A DNA stretch of 64,000 nucleotides from Crambe crambe (Eukaryota > Porifera > Demospongiae > Poecilosclerida > Crambeidae): NCBI GenBank assembly GCA_963924555.1, contig OZ004596.1, positions 372,001-436,000 on the forward strand, read 5' to 3'. Below the pieces are notes generated by a model. It was not told the origin of the DNA. It was given only the letters and a program-made list of their open reading frames with translations, and searched no databases. This document shows positions 46,447 to 56,007 of the stretch, piece by piece (position 1 is the first letter of the stretch; every line of letters starts with the position of its first letter). The position numbers and the translations under genes are program-made.

Positions 46447-46576
46447 ACTTCATTACTTTGACGTGGCATAGCTGTCCTTGAAAGGCAGAAATATTGGTCC
46501 TAAAGAATCTTAGCATGGCACAGAACTGCAGGGAGGCATTATTTAGAAATAAGAATTAATCCGCTACAACACAAAA
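46447..46576. promoter_or_regulatory. Shared promoter between the neugrin-like gene and CCDC124
   Basis: 130 bp between divergent start codons. No TATA box evident. Confidence 0.45.
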
Positions 46577-47318
46577 ATGCCAAAGAAATTTAAAGGGGAG
46601 AACAGTAAGGCAGTGGTAGCTAAAGAGAAGAAAGCTGCTGCCAGAGAACTAGCGGAACAGGAGAAGAAAAAGAAGGAGGAGGACGAGTACTGGAGAGATG
46701 ACGATAAGTATGTAATGAGGAAGCAGGAAAGAAAGGTACTTACTAAGTTACCTATCTATCTAGCTAGTACCGTAGACCAACAACAAACATTTGAGGTTAT
46801 ATCACCTATTTGTACAACGTATTTTATAGGCAGATAAGGAGAAGAAGAAGCAAGAGCAGTTTGAACGAAAGCAGGCAGCAAAGCTTCTGCTGGAAGAGGA
46901 AGAAAAGAAACTCAAAGGGAAAACAAGTGGTGCAGTACCTAAAGTTACACGTGCTCAGATCAATGAAGCAGACGAGAAGCGAAGGAGAGAGGAGAGAGAG
47001 GGTGCAAGTGCCCTTCCCCGAGGGGTTGTTGTGGGACCTGATCTCACACAGAATCCCAACCATTTACTCCAAGAACGAATGGAGAAGGGAGAACTTGATG
47101 CTAGAACTGTAGAAGAAGCTATTGATGTCTTGAGTGTGTCACAGGATCAGTTTGATAAGCATCCTGAGAGAAGATTAAAGGCTGCATTTGCTGCCTTCGA
47201 AGAGAGAGAGATGCCACGACTGAAGGCAGAGAATCCTAATTTGAGACAGTCACAAGTGAAACAGTTGCTAAGAAAGCAATGGATGAAATCACCAGATAAC
47301 CCTATGAATCAGTTGTAA
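46577..47318 (+). CDS. CCDC124: Coiled-coil domain-containing protein 124
   Basis: CCDC124/Lso2 binds ribosomes and supports recovery from hibernation. Exon 1 MPKKFKGENSKAVVAKEKKAAARELAEQEKKKKEEDEYWRDDDKYVMRKQERK is the conserved Lso2-type N-terminus. After a ~95-bp intron: ADKEKKKQEQFERKQAAKLLLEEEEKKLKGK, VTRAQINEADEKRRREER and NPNHLLQERMEKGELDARTVEEAIDVLSV. The C-terminal HMG-like part reads DKHPERRLKAAFAAFEEREMPRLKAENPNLRQSQVKQLLRKQWMKSPDNPMNQL. Complete and of normal length. Confidence 0.96.
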
Positions 47319-47450
47319 AATTTAAAAAAAAAATCATCATTAAGTGGGCGGGCCTGAAGTGGGTGGGGTGGAATTTTTGCCTCGTCGGCACATGTGACTC
47401 AATTTCGACTCTTTTTCAACAACCCAAATCGATAAGGAAAGAAGCACAGA

Positions 47451-47797
47451 ATGGTTTGAGTGAGTTGTATCGCCATTCCCTTGGTTCTCTTTCTCTGGGC
47501 CAGGTACCTTAAGCCACTATTAGCTTGGTGGCGTGGGGAAGGAGTTGTGGAGAAGGCTGTAGAGAAGGGCGATGGTGGTGTAGTCTGGCTTACGCGTGGC
47601 CAGACTAGTGGTGGTGGTGAAACGAAACAAGATAGTGGTAGTACGGAGGACAGTGGTAACAGTATGGTTCCAAGTGGTCCTGACAACAAGGATACTTCGA
47701 TCAGGTGTGTTAGCTGAAGCATTTAGAACTAGCACATGTAATCATTCAGCTCTCTCATTATTTTTTTGTAATCTATCACAGACGACGTATCCAGTGA
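47451..47797 (+). CDS. C18orf32: C18orf32/UPF0729 homologue with in-frame TGA at codon 3: candidate selenoprotein (UxxC)
   Basis: The reading frame is ATG GTT TGA GTG AGT TGT ATC GCC ATT CCC, i.e. M-V-[TGA]-V-S-C-I-A-I-P-L-V-L-F-L-W, then RYLKPLLAWW. Vertebrate C18orf32 begins MVCIPCIVIPVLLW, so TGA falls on the first Cys of the conserved CxxC. The frame then stays open for 81 codons to a donor (AG|GTGTGT at 47704). The short last exon (from 47782) adds RRIQ and a stop at 47795-47797: 89 residues including the presumed Sec. A short membrane-inserted N-terminus and a polar Gly/Ser/Asp tail fit the family, which is reported at ER/lipid droplets; function unknown. Without recoding the product would be two residues long; a start after the TGA would have to be GTG. 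The SECIS-like fold at 47847-47933 supports recoding. Confidence 0.8.
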
Positions 47798-47846
47798 AAG
47801 TGGGTCGAGTTTTTTTAAACCAGCAGGAACATGATTTCTCACTTGC

Positions 47847-47933
47847 GGCTGTATTTGTACCCATGACAGCAGCTATCAAAACTTTGTACTAGCAGAGAGA
47901 TAGTTGACTGGAAAGAATATGTGAAATGTAGCC
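47847..47933 (+). promoter_or_regulatory. Predicted SECIS element (form 2) in the 3' UTR of the C18orf32 homologue
   Basis: Begins 49 nt after the stop codon. Helix I: GGCTGTATTT (47847-47856) pairs with AAATGTAGCC (47924-47933), ten pairs including G-U. The internal loop leads to the quartet: TGA (47864-47866) opposite GAA (47911-47913), giving U-A plus tandem G.A/A.G. Helix II: CAGCAGCTATC (47867-47877) pairs with GATAGTTGACTG (47899-47910), eleven pairs with one bulged A. AAAA (47878-47881) follows, exactly 11 nt after ATGA. A mini-stem CTTTG/CAGAG (47882-47886 with 47893-47897) closes a 6-nt loop, the hallmark of form-2 SECIS. All core features and spacings match the eukaryotic consensus; folded by hand only. 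Confidence 0.85.
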
Positions 47934-48069
47934 TCAGTGTAATCATGTTTCCATCTGAATCATTTTTGTGTTCTGTGTTCGCGTTGACGTTCTTGTGGTC
48001 AAAAAAAAAAAGAAGTTTAATTTATTTTTCATTTGATGATCGATCAGTACCCAACGTCAAGTTTGCAGC

Positions 48070-51000
48070 ATGGCGTTTTTGCAAGTGTGCCTGCTGTGTG
48101 TGTGCCTGTTAAAGCTTGGCACAGGCTTCCAGACAGAAAGATTCCTCAGTGATGTCCAATGGACTGTGAAAGATGGCCTGGGTCATTTGAGTGAAGCAAT
48201 AACTGCTGCTGTCCCAGGACAAGTGCACCTGGATCTCATGTGAGTTGAATTTTATCTGACAAGCATTGAAATGAATCTCCTCTGACTGTAAATAGACGTG
48301 CAGGAATCATCGAGGAACCTTATGGTGAGCATCCACATTGTTAAAAGTTGTGCGAGCAAGTAAAAGGGCTTTCTTCTTCACTTTCTAGTTGGCTGGAATG
48401 ATTGGTTGTACCAGTGGGTTGGTTATAGCAATTGGACATACACTGGAAAAATAGACGTGACTGCTGAGGACTTGCAAAAGAACAGGAAACTGTATCTCAA
48501 GTTTTATGGCCTGGACACAATTGCCACTATATGGTCCTTATGAAGTACAGTGGAACCTCTCTGGATAATGGACACACACTTGGGACTCAGCCTTTTGTCC
48601 TTTGTAGAGAGGTTGTCCTCCTTTGTACTCTTAGATTGTCCTGTATTGAGCGTCCTTCATCGAAGGAGGTTCCACTGTATTAGTAGTGGACAAGGGGAAT
48701 AATTATGACCCCTGTTAATTATCATTTTGCAGGTTCCAAGGCAAAATACTGGGTCATGCTGACAATTACCACAGACGCTATATGTTTGATATCACTGTGA
48801 GTAGCTGCATGGGGAACTAACCTGGTGGAATATGATTCTCTCGTCCTTTTCTTTTCCCATAGGATGTTGCTGTAGTTGGAGTCAATTCAATACAAGTTGA
48901 TTTCAGAGTATGTTTGTCCTTTTCTAAAAGTGGGAAAGAATCACATGAACTGGCTCTAGTCTGCAGCTAACTACAGCTATGAACAGGCAGCTGCTTACCC
49001 CTATGACCTGTACACTGACATTCAAGGTGTCTTCTTCAACAAGTCTCAGAGGGGGTTTGTGCGCAAGACGCAGTGTGACTTTGGGTGGGACTGGGGCCCA
49101 GGATTGGTCCCCTGTGGCATCTGGGGAAATGTGAGGCAAGTCTCTCTTTATTGAAGGCAGTGCTGCTACACTTATCCATAGAACATAAATTAATTTGAGA
49201 ACCAGATCCTTTCTTTACTTGTGCAGGTGTAGCGGGTGTAGATAAGAGTCAGATATGACGAGCATTGTTACTTTACGGGTTTGGTTTTTGATGACATTCT
49301 TGTTGGTTATATATATAGCTTGGTCACATTTGACCAGGTATACATAACTGACGTGGTTCCCAAGGCCTACTTTGACGAAATGGAGAAGATGTACATGGTA
49401 TCGGTGACTGTGTGTGTCATGGTGACAAGTGAGCCTTCCTCAGCAATGTTAGTGAGTGTTTACTCTCAGCTAAAGGGACTGGATAACATGACTGTTGAAG
49501 GGGTGAGTCGTAGTATTAGACAGAGATGTGTGAAATCACAGGGCCTTGGCTTGCAGGAATTTTATGTTTCTGCTGAAGGGGAGACTTGTGCGAGTGTTGT
49601 CAGTAAGCCGATATCGCCTGAGGTGATTGAGCCTGATCATCTGTGGTGGCCCTTGGGAGTACGCTGGCCCCCTACCAAGGGGAGAGCCAATCTCACCGAG
49701 ATCACGTCTAAAGTTGACATCATGATGGGAACTGTTAGTGTTAATGACGGGATCTTTTCTATGTTGGTGATTTTTTAAACTTCCTACGTAGGAGAACAAA
49801 CTAGCATCCATTACAGTCACAAAAAACATAGGATTTCGCAATGTCCAGCTGGTGCAGGTAAGAAATCCTTATTCTTGCATCATGTTACATCCCCAACTTA
49901 ATTGATATTTTAGGATTCAATTGGAATAAACAAGACTGGCCTCACCTTTTACTTCCAGTTGACTACAGCCAGCTCAAAAATATCACGTACGTATGTCACT
50001 TAAAATGTAGTGCAAGAATTTGAATCTCACGAAATTAAGATGTCCCTACTCTGACATCATCTTTTCTTTCTCTTCAGCTCAGTTCTATCCTTTCTACGCT
50101 AAAGGGTCCAATTTCATTCCTATGAATGCATTCATCAATAGAGTAACCATTGACTACGCACGACAGCTGCTTACTTCATTTGTGGATGGAAATCAAAACA
50201 TGTTGAGAGTATGGTAAGGGAGTTCAGGTGCAACATAGTTTTTTGAAGGCCTTTTTTCTCTCTTTTCTTTCCTTCTTCAAAGGGGAGGAGGATTGTACCA
50301 GCCTGACTGGTTTTATGACTTGTGTGATGAGATGGGGATCATGGTTTGGCAGGAATTTATGTTTGCAGATGCTCTTTATCCACGAAATGGGGTTAGAAAA
50401 AAAGACTGATGAATGTTTTCTTATTGAAGTAAATAAACCTTTAAAAAGGAATTTCTGGTAAACGTTGAAGCTGAGATTCGTGATGTGGTGCGTCGTCTTG
50501 GTCACCATCCCAGTATTGTGCTGTGGAGTGGGAACAATGAGAATCAGGTTTGACAGGAAAAGATCGTCAATGAATCCATGCAATGATTCGTTTCATGTTG
50601 ATGCTCCTTGTAGGGAATATTGGGTCTTGATACAGTACGTATAGTGGACTACACTGTCCTTTATGACGAGATCATAAGAACAACACTTTGGGAAGAGGTA
50701 TATAGCTATATTATCATGTTCAAGTTGTCATGGCGCTATTACCACGAGTTGGTGTTCTCATAGGATACCACACGGATTTATTGGCCCTCCAGTCCCTCTA
50801 ATGGAGTCTTGGTCGATGATAAAGAGCGTGAACTCTTTATCCAGCGATGGGGAGATGTATCTAACACTAGTTTTGGAGATGTGCACAGGTACAATGTCGT
50901 ACTAATAGTATTGGTTAGTGACTCGTCTTTATTACTTTTTAGGTACGACTACTTTGACTACTGTATGGATGTGTCCAAGTTCCCCAAGGCGAGATTTGTC

Positions 51001-52641
51001 AGTGAGTTTGGTTTCCAGAGCTATCCATCCTTCTCCTCCCTTAAGAAGGTCTCACAACCTCAAGTGAGCAGGAGATAGAAGAACATGTTATGGTTTCCCT
51101 CTCTCATTCCCCTCATTCTTCATTCTCCTCCATTCTCAGGACTGGAGTAATGATTCTCCCTTCATGGTTCACCGCAATCATCACCCTACGGGTAACAAGC
51201 AGATGGAGAATCTCATTGTTATGACCTTTAACCTGCCTGTCAAGTAAGAATCATTCCCTCAAATGTTTAAATCGGGGCAGGGGCCACTTTACCTTAGCCC
51301 TGAGTCTTCTTCCTTTCTCTGTTCCAGTGATAATTCTCAGTATAAGTTCATGGACTTCATCTATCTCAGTCAAGTGATGCAGGGCTTGTGCATACGAGCT
51401 CAGGCTGAGCACTATCGCTCCATGATCAGTGAGGAAGGTGTCTTGACACGAGGGACCCTCTACTGGCAGTTGGTAAGGGGTCAGTTGTACTGGTAAAGTT
51501 CTGCGCTTTGGCTTGTGTGCTCTATACTTTTTTTCTCATAGAATGATATCTGGCAGGCTCAAACGTGGTCATCGGTCCAGTGGACAGGACAGTGGAAGAT
51601 CCTCCATTACTACATGCGACGTGCCTACGCCCCCATCATGGTCTCAGCCTACCAGACGAGTGATTTCATCGGTGTGTATGTCATCCTAGACGTCATCAAC
51701 CACAAAATCAGCTACACATTACAAATTAACGTTATCTCCTGGAAATCTGTGAGATTGACCCTGTAATTATTATACAGTTATGAATTAATTAAATGTTTTC
51801 TGTGATCTCTTTAGGACGAGTCATTGCATCTTATTAACCAACCATCCACTAATAACGGGTTCAGTGGAGTCGAGGTGTATCATGACACGATTGCCAACAC
51901 CTTAGCAGGAACATCACCAAAAGAATGCTATCTTATACTTGAAGTTCTAACTTCAGAAGATGGCCAGGAAGGTATGCAACACTCTCTGATAAGAATTTTC
52001 ACTTGTTATCTTTTTTGTCTCTCTTTGTTCTCTCTGGTTTCCACTCAACAGAAGAGGAACTTTTGGCCTCCAACTGGCACTTTCCTGCCAATTTTACAGA
52101 AGTGGACTTGCCAGATCCAAACATAACAGCAGCTAATTTTGTATTGAGGACCGAGGCTGGGAAAAACACCATCACAGTCAGTCTAGAAGCTCACCAGTAG
52201 CTTTTCCCATTTCTTTTGGGGGTGTGAGGGATGCACTTGAGTATTGACTGAGGGGAGGATTTCACACATTAATGGTTTGAGAGTGTATAGGATCATATCA
52301 AGCCTGTAGTTTATAGGATAAAAGGATTTCAGATTATTTATCAAGTGTGTTATAATTATGCTCAGTTCCAGCTGACTTCGATTGCTGCAGCTCCATTTGT
52401 ATACATGGACTGCATGAATTACAACGGGGTCTTCAGTGACAATGGGTTTTTGTTGAGACCCAAGAACTTTATGGGCATCTCCTTCACAAGTGATGAAATG
52501 ATGACCCTTGAAAGCTTTGAGAGTGGTCTCACAATAAGGTACATTGTGAACCTTTTGCTAGGATAACCCTCATTTGATATCACTATTCAATCATCTAGGT
52601 CCATCAAAGACACATATACGAACAAACCTTATAAAATCTGA
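48070..52641 (+). CDS. MANBA: Beta-mannosidase (glycoside hydrolase family 2), lysosomal
   Basis: Cleaves terminal beta-mannose from N-glycan-derived oligosaccharides. Signal peptide [20 protein letters not shown]. Then [108 protein letters not shown] and [11 protein letters not shown]. The TIM barrel reads [49 protein letters not shown] and [15 protein letters not shown] (acid/base Glu). Next [31 protein letters not shown] (nucleophile Glu), [19 protein letters not shown] and [21 protein letters not shown]. The end is [24 protein letters not shown], finishing [11 protein letters not shown] at 52641. Many exons with short introns; one intron holds a MITE just after a weak GTCCTT donor. Confidence 0.95.
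48548..48677 (+). mobile_element. 130-bp TA-flanked MITE (mariner-like) in a MANBA intron
   Basis: TA-CAGTGGAACCTC ... GAGGTTCCACTG-TA: perfect 12-bp terminal inverted repeats with TA target duplication at 48546-48547 and 48678-48679. This is the most intact of three related copies in the window. It has no coding capacity. Confidence 0.9.
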
Positions 52642-52716
52642 ATATTTTCTATTTATTGCACACCCAAATACCAACTGAATATATTTTCTATTTATTGCAC
52701 CACCCAAAGATTCCTA

Positions 52717-55498
52717 TTAATGTTTGCTGTAAGAGGCTATTGTGGTTCCTCCTAATACAGTTGTCATGGTGATAATTAGAAGGCCACACTCCATTACAGA
52801 ATGGAGTGACAACGGCAAAAAATCCACAGCGGGTGATGGTCCAAGTTTGTATCCTCCCACTGGCTCCATCACCTCAATGTCCTCCCTGTTCCCCTTGGGG
52901 TGTGTCCTTCGTTGGTGAGTTCTGGAGGGTCTCTTTGGGGAGAGATGCTTCCAGAAGAGGATCTGGCCATCCCACCCAACTGACACCAAGAAATGGTTGT
53001 CAGTAAATTTCAAGTCGGCAATGAATGAGCAGTGACCTTTTAAATGTGAGAAAGAGAACATCTAAATGAAAACCAAAGAAAACTCGAGTACCTTTTAGGG
53101 AGTGGGTGTGAACCAGCTTAGGCCTGATTGCTGTTCTTTTAACTGCAAGTAGTGAAAAAAATCCCATCATACCCTCAGGACACTCGCATAATTATAATTG
53201 ATGACTCACCATAGTTGAGTATGGACATTGAAGATTTCTTTAGTGTCGAGTCTTCCTTTTGAGGTTTCATGCAGTGCAGCACTTGAATGACGTCATCACA
53301 CCCCCCAACTGCCACTAACCTGCAGCAGCAACCAGAGGAAGAAAGGAACAGTGATAGGAAAGGAAAAAGAGAACGGTCTCATTTCAGATGCAAGTTCTAA
53401 AGAAAGGACTCCACTGTGCTCCTGGCACGTTTTACTTTGAGATGGTATCAAAGTTACCTTCCATCTTCAGACCATGTGATGCACTTAACGGGAGCATGAC
53501 AACAAGAAAGAGAAAACCCTCCAGTTCCTGCCACGTGCTCCTCATTGGTGAGGAAACAATACACCACTTCGCCCAACATAGTCCCAGCCATTATAATCCT
53601 AGGGAGATGAAAGGAAGGTTGGCAGTGCATGAGCACTATGTCTTTAAAAACCTCTACAGGATCAAATACACTTGCTTTGCATCTGGTGAGCAGCTCAATG
53701 CAACTAGTTGAGAGCCAGGGTACAATAACTGCATTCTTGAGATACAAACCAGGTCCTGAAGACTGGAGGGAGAGAGAGGGAGAGAGAGAGGGAGAGATGT
53801 TAGGCAGTTATCTTGGAGGTGTGCACATACCTGCCTTTCTCCAGAACAACTTTCCACACACAAACAAATCCTGTGTTAGTGCCAGCAACCAGCAGTGTGT
53901 CCCTTGCTGATTCAGCAGTTTTTGCTAGGAGAAGACTATGGAACAGAATGCTTAATTAATGAGAGAGACGAGGCACAAGAGTTTTAAGTTACCATTCCAC
54001 TCTTCCTTCACCTTCACATCTCGTCTTCCGCCAGTCCAAGGTGACTTGGACTTCACAATGTAAAATCGCCACAAAGATATCCAAGTTCCTCTTTGACCCC
54101 ACAGCCAACAAGATCCTTGATTGGACACTCTCCTGATCAGTATCCCGACTAGTATCCTGACTAGTATCCAAGTCAGCATCTAGGGATACAGTAATCCTCA
54201 GTGCAGCCATAAGAGGAATGATCTCCTTGTCCAAAAGTTCCTACAAGCATGGAACTGTATTCAGGAAGTTGACAATAAGGGACTTCCCAGTATTATAAGG
54301 TTGTCTTACCAGTGGAAGGGTATACTCCTGGTAATTATCACACTTGTCAAGATGTTTGATGAAACCAACTGAACTCTTGTTGAGCTGCTGCTGCATGAAC
54401 TTTATGAATTCATCATCCTTTTCATTAATGTCATTGTCATCATCACTCATTTCCACTTCTCTTTCACTACCTTTCAAACCCTTCAGCTGCTTCTTAATCC
54501 TATCTTCTTCTTTCTTAAACTGAATCTCTGCCAATCTCCTACTCCTCCTCTTTTTCTCTTGACTATGGTCGTGATTTGTTGGTAGTTTTCTCTTCCTACT
54601 TGCAGGATCAGAAATACGTTTAACCTCTTCCACACGTTCCTCATCTACTTCTGAATGGATAGAATCTTCACTGCCTTTAACGGAGTCATTAGACACATCA
54701 TGGCTCACTAAAGCTAACTTCATCTTGTCAGAGTCTTGAAATTTTCCAACTGCCACCAACATAAACTTGTCGGTGAGATCCAGAGGTGTGAGTAACTGGA
54801 GACTTGTAGGAGATGTTGGAGTGAAGGCTAACAAGGATGAGTTTCTAAGTGTTAGTCCCTCATATGCCCCAAGGGCAGGCTTCCTATGGTAAGGTAGGAG
54901 TGAGGTCTTGGGCTCCTTGTTTTCTTTCGGAGGAGAAGAGGCATGGGAGGAGAGGGGGTGTTTGCAGAAGGAGCAGGGTGTGTCTTTAAGTTGCAAAGTG
55001 ACATCACTCAATAGGTGAGTGCGGAATTTCTGACAGAGACGAATCAGATCGGAAGTCTGGAAACCCTTACATGTGCACTGGACACTATTGCCATCCTGCA
55101 GTGTACACAAATCACTCCACGAGTGCAATCTGCATTTCATGCAACTCACCATACTAGGAACCGAATAGCTGTCATGATCTCTTGGAATTGGAATGAGATC
55201 GTATTTGCTGAATACTGGACTGAGAAGGATCTCGCTGCATGGGATTGTGGAGGTACACTTGTTTCTCTTTCCTGTTGTGATCTGGGCCTTGATGAACTGG
55301 TCCACAGCAGTCTGTTTCCTGTGCTCAGAGGCTTGGTGGCCACATTCCTGACAGCTTAATTTAAACTGTAGGAGAGTGCTGGAAGATGTCGAGGAATTAA
55401 GTACAGTGTGCATTAAATAGAATTTTCATCTACCTCTTATGCTGTGCGGGTTCTTTGTACCCAGTGCAGTTGCAAGATGGTTGAATACACTTACTCAT
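52717..55498 (-). CDS. WD40-repeat protein with two PCAF-N-like zinc motifs
   Basis: Starts at 55498: MSKCIQPSCNCTGYKEPAQHKR splices in phase (AG|C) to STLLQFKLSCQECGHQASEHRK. A second set lies ~110 residues on: VQCTCKGFQTSDLIRLCQKF, then DTPCSFCKHPLSSH. Both follow C-x-C-x-G-(Y/F)...C-x2-C-x-H-x3/4-H, the pattern at the start of PCAF/GCN5 (CKCNGWKNP ... CRSCSHALAAH). A basic nuclear-type stretch (RKRKLP ... KKRRSRRLAEIQFKKEE) and an acidic segment follow. Later exons carry WD40-like blades (DTLLVAGTNTGFVCVWKVV, LVALSCSPDAKQ, PVKCITWSEDGR, RLVAVGGCDDVIQVL, CSFIADLKFTDNHFLVSVGWDGQILFW). I do not recognise an orthologue. A chromatin-associated role is inference. Ends 75 bp from the convergent MANBA stop. 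Confidence 0.75.
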
Positions 55499-56007
55499 AT
55501 GGTGTTGCAGTCACAGTGCCAGTGCTATCCTTCATATAAAATACTGAAATGCCGCATTATGCTAAATCACGTGACCCCCATAGAACAGTGTACTTTTTCT
55601 AAAAAGAAACGCAAGGCTTGTTATCAGGTAGGGTTGTACTTTTTGACATTCACTAAAGACAGCTTTGCACGCTCTAGGCTGCATCCATAACGAATCGAAA
55701 AGATAAAGGAGACAAAGCTGAAGTTAGAGAGGACACTGGGAGGTAGGTCTATTTATAGCGATCCGGTAGCTAGAAAATTAAAATATAGCTCTAGGGTTGT
55801 AAAAATAGACATTCTAAAGTACAAAAATAGGTGACCGCGCAGAAGAATTTGCCTTATCATCTTGAGGCTAAAAATAACTATTGTGCACATTGCACTGGAG
55901 GCAACTAGTAATGATTCAGGGATTTTTAGCTCCCAACTACTAAAGATATTATATACCCCTTATTTTATTTTTGTGACCCTTTTCTCTATGTATATCATAT
56001 GGGTTAG
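55499..56007. promoter_or_regulatory. Divergent promoter / MEF2 5' UTR region
   Basis: 509 bp between the WD40 gene and the MEF2 start. It includes AT-rich stretches, CTAAAAATAA (55867-55876), which resembles a MEF2 site (YTAWWWWTAR), and possibly an untranslated MEF2 exon. Autoregulation is speculative. Confidence 0.35.

Noticed and set aside
47460..47717. C18orf32 homologue starting at GTG after the TGA, with retained intron
   Set aside because: Would lose the conserved MV-C start, needs non-AUG initiation, and ignores both the good ATG context and the SECIS-like structure.
47399..47735. Minus-strand frames across the C18orf32 homologue
   Set aside because: Antisense shadows; low-complexity Thr/Pro/Ser composition.
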